Positions 1 through 8,756 of a stretch of DNA of 64,000 nt are shown here, piece after piece (the stretch's first letter is position 1; the number at the start of each line of letters is the position of its first letter). Origin of the DNA: CAWCTB01 sp963798275 (lineage in GTDB: Bacteria > Acidobacteriota > Terriglobia > Terriglobales > Acidobacteriaceae); contig CAWCTB010000048.1 of assembly GCA_963798275.1 (NCBI GenBank), positions 1 through 64,000 on the forward strand, written 5' to 3'. The notes under the pieces are model-generated. The model was not told the DNA's origin, did not search any database, and saw only the letters and a program-made list of their open reading frames with translations. The position numbers and the translations under genes were made by a program.

Positions 1-2
1 GC

Positions 3-533
3 GACGTGTGCGACGAGCGCTCGGTCAAGAAGCTGTTCGCCGTCGTCAAACAAAGGTTCGGCCGACTCGACATTCTGGTGAACAACGCGGGAATTTCGCA
101 GGCGATGACTCCTGTGTCCGAGACCAGCCTCGAGCTGTGGAAAGAAGTTCTGGACACCAACCTGACCGGTACGTTTCTTTGTACACGTGAAGCGCTGCCG
201 CTGCTGAAACGCGGCGCAACCATCGTCAACATTCTGTCGGTCGCAGCGAAGCAGAACTTCCCCAACTTCGCGGCTTACAATGCCTCCAAACGTGGCGCTC
301 TGGGATTCACCCTGACCTTGCGCGAGGAATTGACTCCGCGCGGCATTCGCGTGGTGGCCTTGATGCCGGGCGCCACCGCAACCGATATCTGGCAGCAGTT
401 CTGGCCCGATGCTCCCCGCGAGCGCATGGTCGATGTCGAGAGCATTGCACAGGCAGTGCTTTACGCAGTGTTGCTGCCTGCCCAAGCCAATCTGTCCGAA
501 TTGGTGCTCGAACCGGTCTCTGGACCGCTATAG
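3..533 (+). CDS. SDR family oxidoreductase (5' partial)
   Basis: Short-chain dehydrogenase/reductase, cut by the left window edge: the frame is open at base 3 and the N-terminal TGxxxGxG nucleotide-binding loop lies outside. Numbered from the GTG at base 6, the family NNAG motif is at residues 26-29, the catalytic Ser at about 78 (NILSVAA) and the YxxxK pair at Tyr91 and Lys95 (YNASK). These are the residues expected of an active NAD(P)H-dependent enzyme on a small alcohol or ketone. The substrate cannot be told. It converges on the rhomboid gene with a gap of about 70 bases. The family is certain; the exact activity is not. Confidence 0.9.
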   Translation, partial: DVCDERSVKKLFAVVKQRFGRLDILVNNAGISQAMTPVSETSLELWKEVLDTNLTGTFLCTREALPLLKRGATIVNILSVAAKQNFPNFAAYNASKRGALGFTLTLREELTPRGIRVVALMPGATATDIWQQFWPDAPRERMVDVESIAQAVLYAVLLPAQANLSELVLEPVSGPL

Positions 534-602
534 GCACAGGACGCGGTCAACGCACCGTAATCCCTGATGACGGCCAGAATCTCAAATCGGAGAGGAACGT
601 CG

Positions 603-1356
<754 letters not shown>

Positions 1357-1468
1357 AGACTAGGGCAGGCCGATCTGACGGAAGGGAACTGAGCCGGGTT
1401 CCCCGCGCCTTGGCCCCGGATATACCAGAATTGACCAAAGCAGCCTTGAGGTACACGATACCAGAAGC

Positions 1469-2353
1469 ATGCCGCTCAATGGTGTGATGGTCGTCGACAA
1501 GCCCGCGGGATGGACGTCACACGATGTCGTGGCCCGCTGCCGCCGGCTGCTGGGCGAGCGTTCCATCGGCCACCTCGGCACGCTCGATCCCATGGCGACT
1601 GGAGTGCTCCCACTGGTACTGGGACGGATGACACGTCTGTGCCAGTTTTACTCGGACTCAGAGAAGACCTACGAAGGGACGATTTGTCTGGGGATCGCCA
1701 CCGACACCTATGATGCCGACGGCGAGCCGGTTGGGGAGGCGCGTGAAGTTCAAGTATCACTTGAAGGGTTGATGAGGGTCGCGCGCGGGTTCGTGGGTAC
1801 GCTGCAGCAGGTTCCGCCGCCATTCTCGGCCAAGAAAATTAAGGGCGTGCCGGCCTACAAGCTGGCCCGCAAGAAGCAGGAGGTGGAGCTGGAGCCGGTC
1901 CAGGTCGAAGTGCGGGAGTTTGAGATTCTGGGCCTGGATGGCGCTTTGGTGAGTTTTCGTTGTCGCGTTTCGTCGGGGACCTACGTACGCAGCCTGGCCC
2001 ATGAGATGGGCGAGAAGCTCGGTTGCGGCGCGCACTTGGCCAGCCTGCGGCGCACGGCAGTGTCGGAGTTCGGCATCGAGCAGGCAAGCACACTGGACCA
2101 GATTGCCAAGGCAGCGGAAGAGGGTCGCATCGCAGAGTTGCTGGTGCACCCTCGAAGGGTGCTGCCGGAGATTCCGTCGGTCACCGCCGATGATGAAGCG
2201 ATCGCCAAGATCCGGGTAGGCCGGGCCGTCAACTTGCCGGAGATGTCACGGTCACGCTGGGTGAAGGTGTTCGCCAACCAAACCGAACTCATCTGTCTGG
2301 CCAGCCGCGTGGCGGGGACCCTGTTTCACCCCAAGGTTGTGCTGTTGGGGTAG
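1469..2353 (+). CDS. truB: tRNA pseudouridine(55) synthase TruB
   Basis: Makes pseudouridine 55 in the T-loop of tRNAs in the cytoplasm. The N-terminus GVMVVDKPAGWTSHDVV and the block GHLGTLDPMATG are diagnostic; the catalytic Asp is residue 40. The KIKGVPAYKLAR motif, which places the family's conserved Tyr, lies near residues 125-135. The C-terminal 70 residues resemble the PUA-like tail of type II TruB. The length of 294 aa is typical. The common bacterial neighbours (rbfA, infB, ribF) are absent, so it is a stand-alone gene here. No strong ribosome-binding site is seen before the ATG. Confidence 0.97.
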   Translation: MPLNGVMVVDKPAGWTSHDVVARCRRLLGERSIGHLGTLDPMATGVLPLVLGRMTRLCQFYSDSEKTYEGTICLGIATDTYDADGEPVGEAREVQVSLEGLMRVARGFVGTLQQVPPPFSAKKIKGVPAYKLARKKQEVELEPVQVEVREFEILGLDGALVSFRCRVSSGTYVRSLAHEMGEKLGCGAHLASLRRTAVSEFGIEQASTLDQIAKAAEEGRIAELLVHPRRVLPEIPSVTADDEAIAKIRVGRAVNLPEMSRSRWVKVFANQTELICLASRVAGTLFHPKVVLLG

Positions 2354-2661
2354 CTCGGAGGCGGCTTGGGGTGGGAGTTGGCGCGGCCCTCGGCCACGCG
2401 GGAGCGAGAACGCTACCATCGCGCATGAATCGAGCGGCCGTTACTGTGTTCAACCACGCGGAGACCCCACAGCCAAAGCAATATCGAATTGCCCAAAGAT
2501 GTTGACACCCGCCGTTTGAACACAGCGGAAGCTTCGCTCAGCACTTCGGAGTGGGTGGCGGTATGCTCAGGGCGAGGGAGGTTGCGTCATCAAAAAGTGA
2601 AAATTTCTGCAGTTATTGCATTGTCTCTTGGTTTAAGTATGTGATTTAATGGGTCTACTAC
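2354..2661. other. Intergenic, no gene recognised
   Basis: About 300 bases after truB with no convincing coding potential or RNA gene. The only signal found is the sigma-54-type promoter that begins at its right end. Confidence 0.5.
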
Positions 2662-2677
2662 TGGCATAGGAATTGCA
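2662..2677 (+). promoter_or_regulatory. Candidate sigma-54 (-24/-12) promoter of the PEP-CTERM gene
   Basis: The sequence TGGCATAGGAATTGCA has GG at 2663-2664 and GC at 2675-2676 with exactly 10 bases between, matching the RpoN rule GG-N10-GC and the consensus TGGCAC-N5-TTGC with one difference. It lies about 145 bases upstream of the PEP-CTERM start. Sigma-54 control of PEP-CTERM genes through PrsK/PrsR-type regulators is known in other exosortase-bearing bacteria; its use here is inference. Confidence 0.65.
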
Positions 2678-2822
2678 CATAGCTATTCTCTAGCCGGCGT
2701 AACTTTGCGCCGCAAGTCCGCGTCCCCTTCGTCTCGCAGGGCCCCACGAGAAGTCCTATCAATTGAATGAAAACCCGCGCATTCGCGCGCTAACTGTGGT
2801 CTGTGTCAAAAGGAGCAGAAAC

Positions 2823-3803
2823 ATGAACCCTCGCAAAACGGTACTCACGGTGCTCGCGTTGATGGCGGCCAGCTTGGTTCTGGCCAGTGCAGCACAGGCC
2901 GGAGTCGCCTATACCAGAGGAGACGTCTTTGCCGCCATCGGCGGCGGTTTGGTTGACGAGTTCACCCCGACCGGTGTGCTTGTGCAAACCCTGAATGACG
3001 GAACCGGGGCGACCTATACAACCGGAATGGCGTTTGACTCGGCCGGCAATCTCTATGTAACCAACTTTGGGCCGGCCGGAACCAGCAAGTTTGACAACAG
3101 CGGAAACTTACTTTTCTCCACGTTCCTGGCAACGGGAGCACAGGTGACCCCCGAATCAGTTGTATCGACAGCGTCGGGTTTCTTTGTCGGCGGACCAGCC
3201 GGTGGCAACATCGATCAATACAATGTCGCCGGCGCGTTGACACATAGCTACAGCGTGCTGGGAGGAACCGGAACAGGTGGTACCGACTGGCTGGACCTTC
3301 AGAATACGAACACCATGCTTTACACCGGTGAAGGCGTGGAGGTTCGCAGCTACAACATCGCAACGAGTACCCAGAACCCCGATTTCGCCGACGGCTTGCC
3401 CGGCAGCCGTGCGTTCGCGCTGCGGGTGATTCCGCCTGGGGGAACTGATGCAGGCGACGTACTTGTGGCCGACAGCCAATTCGCCATTTTGCTCGGACCA
3501 AATGGCGCTCTGCTGCACACGTACATGTTGCCGGGAAACGGCGGGACAGATTTCTCCTTGAATCTGGATCCGGATGGTACGGACTTTTGGACGGGCGACG
3601 CCGCCACGGGGTTGATTTGGGAGGTGAACATCGCTACGGGCGCGATTGACAATCAATTCAACAGCGGTTCAGGCAGCTTGTACGGTATCACCGTATTCGG
3701 AGAGCGGGTTGTCAGCCAGACGCCAGAGCCGAGCAGCCTTCTTTTGCTAGGCTCCGGAGCGCTTGGACTGGCTGGCATATTGCGCCGCAAACTGGGCTTC
3801 TAA
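2823..3803 (+). CDS. PEP-CTERM sorting domain-containing exported protein
   Basis: Exported 326-residue protein. The ATG at 2823 is chosen because it is preceded by AGGAG (2811-2815) and starts a clear signal peptide (basic MNPRK, hydrophobic core, ASAAQA cleavage region). The C-terminus TPEPSSLLLLGSGALGLAG followed by RRK is a textbook PEP-CTERM signal: Pro-Glu-Pro, a hydrophobic helix, then a basic tail, which exosortase (EpsH) recognises and removes. The body has repeating blocks such as TGMAFDSAGNLYVTNFG, suggesting an NHL/SMP-30-like beta-propeller. No exosortase is in the window. Such proteins usually go to the cell surface or exopolysaccharide matrix. An upstream in-frame ATG at 2763 lacks a ribosome site and would hide the signal peptide. 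Confidence 0.92.
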   Translation: MNPRKTVLTVLALMAASLVLASAAQAGVAYTRGDVFAAIGGGLVDEFTPTGVLVQTLNDGTGATYTTGMAFDSAGNLYVTNFGPAGTSKFDNSGNLLFSTFLATGAQVTPESVVSTASGFFVGGPAGGNIDQYNVAGALTHSYSVLGGTGTGGTDWLDLQNTNTMLYTGEGVEVRSYNIATSTQNPDFADGLPGSRAFALRVIPPGGTDAGDVLVADSQFAILLGPNGALLHTYMLPGNGGTDFSLNLDPDGTDFWTGDAATGLIWEVNIATGAIDNQFNSGSGSLYGITVFGERVVSQTPEPSSLLLLGSGALGLAGILRRKLGF

Positions 3804-3826
3804 CCACCCCTGAGAACATGGTTTGG

Positions 3827-3851
3827 CCGGAGCGGGAAGCTCCGGTTTTTT
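3827..3851 (+). terminator. Rho-independent terminator after the PEP-CTERM gene
   Basis: CCGGAGC and GCTCCGG form a perfect 7-bp stem around a 5-base loop, followed directly by six Ts, 24 bases after the stop codon. Confidence 0.85.
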
Positions 3852-3978
3852 GTTGCTGCGGACAAATACCGTGGGGTTGTCAGTTGTCAGGCAACGGCAG
3901 TCCTCCGTTGGCAATGTCCGATAACAGATATTATGTTAAGTTGCTTGCAAGCAGCCAAATAGGCTCTCTGAAAAGATG

Positions 3979-4085
3979 AGTGAACCCCGTCGCCTGGCGC
4001 TGCGCTTGGCGGGCGGACTCGGGGTTCACTACCGCTTACCCAGCCTTGAAAGGCTGGGCTGAGATGTGCTGCCCCCTGAGGGGGC
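3979..4085. repeat. Cluster of three extragenic palindromes
   Basis: Three consecutive inverted repeats: AGTGAACCCC (3979-3988) with GGGGTTCACT (4021-4030); CCCAGCCTTGAAAGGCTGGG (4039-4058); and GCCCCCTGAGGGGGC (4071-4085). The cluster lies between the terminator at 3851 and the small membrane gene at 4233 and shows no coding potential. It resembles a REP/BIME-type extragenic element. The rest of 3852-4232 holds nothing else I can name. Confidence 0.7.
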
Positions 4086-4232
4086 GGCGCCGGGGTGAGA
4101 TGGAACTCCTCGCTAATGCCACCGAATTCATTAAACTGAGAGGGCGCGGGAGCCGATTTGTTCGGAATCTCCACTTTCGGTACGCTCATCAGAAATTATT
4201 GTCAGAACTGCACGCACGCAGAGGAACGGAAA

Positions 4233-4574
4233 ATGGTGACTGAATTTTGGCGATCGATAAAGGACCCTGACCTTCGCATGGCGTGGGCGGTGGCGATAGC
4301 GGCGGACGCGTTGCAGATCGGCGCCTTTCCGCTATTCGTCGAGGGCGGCATGTCTCCGCTGGACAGCGTGCTGGACGTGGTGGTGGCGTTTACGCTCATA
4401 CGCCTGTTGGGGTGGCATTGGGCTTTCCTGCCCACGCTGATTGCCGAGGCGCTGCCCGGCGCGGACCTCTTCCCGACCTGGACGGCGGCGGTGTACTTCG
4501 TGTCGCGCGATCATTTGCGGTCGACGGAGCCGATCATCCTGCCGCCGGAAGCAGCGCCAGCGGGACGGCATTGA
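4233..4574 (+). CDS. Small hypothetical membrane protein
   Basis: A 113-residue protein with no family I recognise. The ATG at 4233 follows a purine-rich GAGGAACGGAAA; a longer frame from 4158 has no ribosome site. After a short charged N-terminus (TEFWRSIKDPDLRMAW) come three hydrophobic stretches, at about residues 14-30, 38-60 and 62-85, and a polar Pro-rich tail. This suggests a small multi-pass inner-membrane protein. It stands alone between two repeat-rich intergenic regions, so the context says little about its role. Confidence 0.6.
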   Translation: MVTEFWRSIKDPDLRMAWAVAIAADALQIGAFPLFVEGGMSPLDSVLDVVVAFTLIRLLGWHWAFLPTLIAEALPGADLFPTWTAAVYFVSRDHLRSTEPIILPPEAAPAGRH

Positions 4575-4743
4575 GCTCGGTGACACAAGAACTACCGGGG
4601 GCTCTCTGATTCCTCTCAGAGGCTAAATCCCAATGTTTTCGGCCCCTGTTACGGCACGGCTAAAACAGGCTGCGGAAAGAGTCCGTAGGCCAGGGGTCTC
4701 GCCGACTAAAGTCGGCTCGCGAGGGCAAAAATAAAGGGCTTAA

Positions 4744-4898
4744 CGGCACGGCTTAGAGGCTGCTGAAAAAGACTCAAAGTAGTAATTTTGGCAGTTTGTT
4801 GACTCAAGAGTAGCTCGTAAGTTGTTGAATCGCCGTTGCACAAAATCCCGAGTTTACTCGCATGAGTTCTTTTTTCAGCAGCCTCTTCAGCCGTGCCC
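4744..4898. repeat. MITE-like element with about 30-bp inverted ends
   Basis: The left arm (4744-4775, containing CACGGCTTAGAGGCTGCTG) and right arm (4864-4898, containing CAGCAGCCTCTTCAGCCGTG) are imperfect inverted copies over about 30 bases, differing by a few single-base changes or gaps. They enclose about 90 AT-richer bases with no ORF. The inner core GAGGCTGCTGAAAAAG resembles the ends of some transposase-carrying IS elements, so a non-autonomous derivative is plausible. No clean target duplication is visible. Confidence 0.6.
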
Positions 4899-4998
4899 CT
4901 TCAAAGCGGCGAAGAACAGAGCATTTTTCCGCAGGGTGTGAAGCCGTGCCCTTTCAAAACATTTTTCCGCAGCCGGTGAAAGCCTTGCCCCTTCAAAG
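4890..4998. repeat. Three direct copies of a 17-bp motif
   Basis: GCCGTGCCCCTTCAAAG at 4890-4906 is repeated with one or two changes at 4943-4959 and 4982-4998. A second motif, CATTTTTCCGCAG, lies between copies twice. Related strings occur near 30650 and, reversed, near 56405, so it is dispersed. The rest of the gene-free stretch 4575-5016 also holds a GCCGAC/GTCGGC palindrome near 4700. Confidence 0.6.
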
Positions 4999-5016
4999 CG
5001 ATTTGTGAGAACTGTT

Positions 5017-5331
5017 CTAGGCGGTCGCGGTGAGCAATTCTTCCAGGTCGGCGCGGAACTTTCGCAACGCTTCAATCCGTTCAGGGGTTGCGTCGACAAC
5101 CTCCGACTTCGCCTGAAATACCTGGCGTCCGTCTTTTTCCACCAGTACTCCCAGGACTTCGCCCATGCGCCAGCCGGGAGAGCCGATCATTTGCAGACCG
5201 GCGGGAGTGGCCCGCAGCAAGGCGATGCAGCCGTCGCGGAGGACTCCAACGGAGTTCGCGTAACGGTCGAAGGTTTGCAGTTCAAACCCTGCAGCATAGA
5301 TACGTTGTAGTTGTTCGGCAGGATCGGGCAT
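5017..5331 (-). CDS. Conserved-looking small hypothetical protein
   Basis: A 104-residue soluble protein without signal peptide or membrane segment; family not recognised. The ATG at 5331 (MPDPAEQLQRIYAAGF) is chosen because it begins two bases after the stop codon of the bifunctional nuclease gene, a spacing typical of translational coupling. A longer frame would overlap that gene. The middle has short beta-like stretches (GVLRDGCIALLRAT) and the end is helical and charged. Co-transcription with the nuclease gene suggests a linked function, but nothing in the sequence identifies it. Confidence 0.75.
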   Translation of the reverse strand: MPDPAEQLQRIYAAGFELQTFDRYANSVGVLRDGCIALLRATPAGLQMIGSPGWRMGEVLGVLVEKDGRQVFQAKSEVVDATPERIEALRKFRADLEELLTATA

Positions 5332-5333
5332 AG

Positions 5334-5819
5334 CTACATCTTGTAGCGGCCGAGATCGTCTTCGCCAAGGTTCTCCAACCACTTACGCATCTCGTCGGAG
5401 GAGACCCGATCGTTCACCGTGCTCGCCAGCTTGCTGTTCCTGAGGACCTCGTCCTCTACAAAGATGGGGCAATCCATGCGCAGGGCCAGGGCAAGTGCGT
5501 CGGATGGGCGGGAGTCTATGCTGATGATCTCGCCACTGCGGTCAAGCCAGATCACGGCGAAGAAGGTATCGTCGCGAAGTTCCGTCACCACCACCTTGCG
5601 TACCGTAGTCTCCAGTCCGACCAGCAGGTTCTTGAGGAGGTCGTGGGTCATAGGGCGGGGCGTGGTGACCTTCTCGATCTCCAGGGCGATGGCGTTGGCC
5701 TCGTAGATGCCGACCCATATGGGCAGCACGGTGTCGGTGCCCAGATCTTTGAGTATCACGATGGGCATGTTGGTGACCGGATCCATCATCAGCCCGCGAA
5801 TTTTCATTTCGACTTCCAT
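5334..5819 (-). CDS. Bifunctional nuclease family protein (BFN, DUF151)
   Basis: A 161-residue protein that is almost wholly a BFN domain: the opening MKIRGLMMDPVTNMPIVIL, then LPIWVGIYEANAIALEIE and SIDSRPSDALALALR are the family's conserved blocks. Members are small cytoplasmic proteins linked to DNase/RNase activity in plants and widespread in bacteria, where the role is poorly known. The ATG at 5819 has GGAGG six bases upstream. It is the first gene of a two-gene unit with the small protein at 5017-5331. Confidence 0.93.
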   Translation of the reverse strand: MEVEMKIRGLMMDPVTNMPIVILKDLGTDTVLPIWVGIYEANAIALEIEKVTTPRPMTHDLLKNLLVGLETTVRKVVVTELRDDTFFAVIWLDRSGEIISIDSRPSDALALALRMDCPIFVEDEVLRNSKLASTVNDRVSSDEMRKWLENLGEDDLGRYKM

Positions 5820-5903
5820 CGCGATTCCTCCGTGTTCTCTCCTGTACTACTCCCGCGCGGTTCGAAGCGCAAGCGACATGTGAGGGTTCCACAGAACTTC
5901 AGC

Positions 5904-7242
5904 TCACCCTCTGACCATCTTTCCTACCAAGCTGTTGGGAAAGGCCTGGGTCACCTCAACGTTCACGTACTCACCAATCGCGGGCTCAGAGCCGGACGGC
6001 ACGGTGAAGTTCAGCGTCTTGTTCTGCGACGTCCGGCCGATCACTTGGCCGCGCGCGGTGTTCTTGCCTTCGACCATTACTTCTAAGACGTGTCCTACGT
6101 GCCGGCGGTAGCTGGCTCGCTGGATTTCGCGCTGGTGCTCCTGCAGGATCTGGAGGCGCCGGGATTTCTCGGCGTCGGAGATTGAGTCGATGTACTGCAG
6201 CGCGGGCGTGTTCGGACGAGGCGAGTACTTGAAGGAGAACACGCCGTCGTAGCCGACTTCGGTCAGCAGAGCCAAGGTCTCGCGAAACTCCTCTTCCGTT
6301 TCGCCCGGGAAGCCCACGATGATGTCGGTGGTGATGCTGATTTCGCGGTTGCGAGTGGACTTCATCCAGGCAATGCGCTCGAGGTACTGCTCGCGGGTGT
6401 ATTCGCGAAACATCGACTGCAGCACGCGCGAGGAGCCGCTCTGGATCGGCAGATGCACGTGATCGCAGAGCGTGGGCAGCGCGTCAATGGCGTCGACGAT
6501 GTCCCTGGTGAAGTCGCGCGGATGGGAGGTGGTGAAGCGTACGCGCCGGATTCCCGGCAGTTCGCCGATCGCGGTGAGCAACTCGGCGAAGCTCTTCTTC
6601 CCTGCCGGATCGCGATAGGAGTTCACGTTCTGGCCCAGCAGTTGGATCTCGGTGTAGCCTGCATCGGTCATGCGGCGTGCTTCGTCGAGAACCGAATGCG
6701 AAGCCCGGCTGCGTTCCTTGCCGCGGGTGTAGGGCACTACGCAGTAGGCGCAGAACTTGTCGCAGCCTTCGATGATGGTGATGTAGCCGCGATGGGGATT
6801 GTTGCGCGCGGTGAACTCGGTCTCGAAGGCCTGATCGGTTTCGCGGTCGTCGAGTCCGGTCACCCGGGTTGCGCCGGTCTCGATCTGCAGCAGCATCTCG
6901 GGCAGATTGCGATAGGAGGCCGAACCCGCGACCAGCGAAACGTGCGGCGCGCGCTCGAAAATCTTCTCGCCTTCCTGCTGGGCCACGCAGCCGAGCACAC
7001 CGAACTGCTTGCCCTTGGCCTTGAGCTTTTTGAAGTCGGCCAGGCGATGGAAGACCTTTTGCTCGGCTTTATCGCGGATCGAGCAGGTGTTGTAAAGGAT
7101 GAGGTCGGCCTCTTCCTCTTGCTAGCACCTGGCGGTAGCCTTCCGAGATCAGGGTGCCCACGACTTTTTCCGAGTCGTGGAAGTTCATCTGGCACCCGAA
7201 GGTCTCGATGTAAAACGTTTTTTGCTGCGAACTCACAACCAT
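5904..7242 (-). CDS. miaB: tRNA methylthiotransferase MiaB (frameshifted)
   Basis: Radical-SAM enzyme that adds a methylthio group to i6A37 of tRNAs. The N-terminal cluster cysteines are in TFGCQMN, NTCSIRDKAEQK and LGCVAQQEGE. The radical-SAM motif CDKFCAYCVVPYTRG follows, and a TRAM-like domain closes the protein. The first 42 codons (7242 to about 7120) are in a different frame from the rest. Removing one base near 7119-7120 joins GYRQVLA to EEEADLILYNTC, so an indel in the assembly is likely. The ATG at 7242 follows CTGAGG; an upstream TTG would overlap the peroxidase gene. The gene lies two bases after the stop of the glutathione peroxidase on the same strand. Confidence 0.93.
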
Positions 7243-7244
7243 CC

Positions 7245-7778
7245 TCAGGAAGTTAGTATATCGCGGGTTGCGCAACGGCTGGCGTCGCTTCGAGTCAAGC
7301 TACTCGCCAGCAGCTTCTCGATATCTCGCGCGATGCTTTCGGGAGGCGTGGTCGGCGAGTAGCGGTCCACGACGTTTCCCTGCTTGTCGATCAGGAACTT
7401 GGTGAAGTTCCATTTGATGGCGTCACCCAGCAGGCCGCCTTTCTCACTCTTCAGAAACGTGTAGAGCGGGTGGGCGTTATCGCCATTGACGTCGATCTTG
7501 GAAAACAGCGGGAATTCGACGCCATAGTTCAGCTCGCAGAACGACTTGATCTCCTTGTCGTCGCCCGGTTCCTGGTGCCCGAACTGATCGCAGGGAAAGG
7601 CGAGCACCTCGAAACCGCGGTCTTTGAACTTGCCGTATAGCTCCTGCAGGCCCTTGTATTGCGGCGTGAATCCACATTTGCTGGCGGTGTTGACCACCAG
7701 CACGACCTTGCCTTTGTAACTGCTGAGTTTCTTCTCTTTGCCGTTATTTAACTTCGCAGAGTATTCGTAAAAGGACAT
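7245..7778 (-). CDS. Glutathione peroxidase family thiol peroxidase
   Basis: A 177-residue GPx-family peroxidase, cysteine rather than selenocysteine type. Active-site blocks are NTASKCGFTPQYKGLQEL (peroxidatic Cys35), FPCDQFGHQEPG and KWNFTKFLID (Trp/Asn). Bacterial members usually reduce H2O2 or lipid hydroperoxides with thioredoxin. As bshA is also in this window, bacillithiol chemistry is part of the organism's thiol pool. The ATG at 7778 has AGGAG upstream. It begins just 14 bases after the pdxT stop and precedes miaB, so pdxT, this gene and miaB may be co-transcribed. Confidence 0.93.
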   Translation of the reverse strand: MSFYEYSAKLNNGKEKKLSSYKGKVVLVVNTASKCGFTPQYKGLQELYGKFKDRGFEVLAFPCDQFGHQEPGDDKEIKSFCELNYGVEFPLFSKIDVNGDNAHPLYTFLKSEKGGLLGDAIKWNFTKFLIDKQGNVVDRYSPTTPPESIARDIEKLLASSLTRSDASRCATRDILTS

Positions 7779-7791
7779 GGCTTGCTCCTGA

Positions 7792-8380
7792 TTATCGACT
7801 GCCGTTTTGTACATTTCGTACGTTTCGCACCAGTTTCAAGAATTCTGCATGCACCCGCGTATCGTCGGAAAGCTCGGGATGAAACGTCGCCGCCATCACG
7901 TTTCCCTTGCGAACCAGGACAGGATAATCGTCGCGCCTGGCCAGCACTTCCACGCCTTCGCCAATCGCTCTCGATGCGGGGCGCGCGAATGAATACCATC
8001 TCCAGGGGATCGCCGCCAAGGGCAGTCATGGCCGAGAGTATGGTGGAATCGATCTGCCGCCCGTAAGCATTGCGCTGCACCGTGATGTCGATCGCGTTCA
8101 GTCCCGGCTGATCGGGGTCCTTGACCTGTTTCGCCAGCAGGATCGCGCCGGCGCACGTCCCAAACGTCGGCTTGTTGTGCACGAAGTCGTTCAGCTTCTG
8201 AAATCCTTTTTCGCCCAGTAGCTTCAGGAACGTACTGGACTCGCCGCCCGGGATCACCAGGCCGTCGATCTGGTCGAGTTGGTCGGGCTTGCGCACCAGT
8301 ACGACCTCTGCGCCGAGTTCCTGGAGCCGGCGGCGATGGGCCTCGAAATCGCCCTGCAGGGCGAGAACACCAATCTTCAT
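7792..8380 (-). CDS. pdxT: Pyridoxal 5'-phosphate synthase glutaminase PdxT (frameshifted)
   Basis: Glutaminase subunit of the PdxS/PdxT complex, which supplies ammonia for making pyridoxal phosphate. The start MKIGVLALQGDFEAH, the GGES loop (45-48), the nucleophile Cys76 in GTCAGAILLA and the His-Glu pair in FHPEL are all present. The last 60 residues are in another frame. Dropping one base in GAGAG near 7969-7972 restores RAPRIEAIGEGVEVLA, as expected for the family. The protein would then be about 195 aa, the normal length. The partner gene pdxS lies upstream on the same strand, separated by a repeat-filled 376 bases. Confidence 0.93.
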
Positions 8381-8756
8381 AAGAAGCTGCCAGCCAAAAG
8401 AAGAAGCTGCCAGCCGCCAGCTCTCAGCCGTCAGCTAAGGCATAAAGAAGCTGTCAGCTCTCAGTCGTCAGCTAAAGCAAGGAATCCAGAGTGCTCAGCC
8501 ATCGGCTGAACGGAAAAACAAGCTGACGCGGCGTAACTATTAGATTATCGCGAATTGCATCCGACTTGCGCGCGTGAGAAAGGGCACGAGTCGCGTCGCG
8601 CCCAAAGAAGCTGGCGGCTGATGGCTGGAAGCTGGCGGCTTCTTATGAAGATTATCGCGAATTGCATCCGACTTGCGCGCATGAGAAAGGGCACGAGTCG
8701 CGTCGCGCCCAAACTGGAAGCTGTCGGCTGATGGCTGGAGGCTGGCGGCCGCTTTT
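8381..8756. repeat. Repeat-filled spacer between pdxS and pdxT
   Basis: A 65-bp direct repeat occurs at 8542-8606 and 8649-8713 with one mismatch (G/A in GCGCGTGAG). Around and between the copies run variants of AGCTGGCGGCTGATGGCTGG and its complement AGCTGACAGCT, giving a degenerate, partly self-complementary array. There is no ORF of interest and no spacer regularity typical of CRISPR. It separates two genes whose products form one complex. Confidence 0.8.

Noticed and set aside
8381..8756. Possible CRISPR array
   Set aside because: The repeats vary in length and sequence, the two long copies are 65 bp and only two, spacers are not regular, and no cas genes are near.
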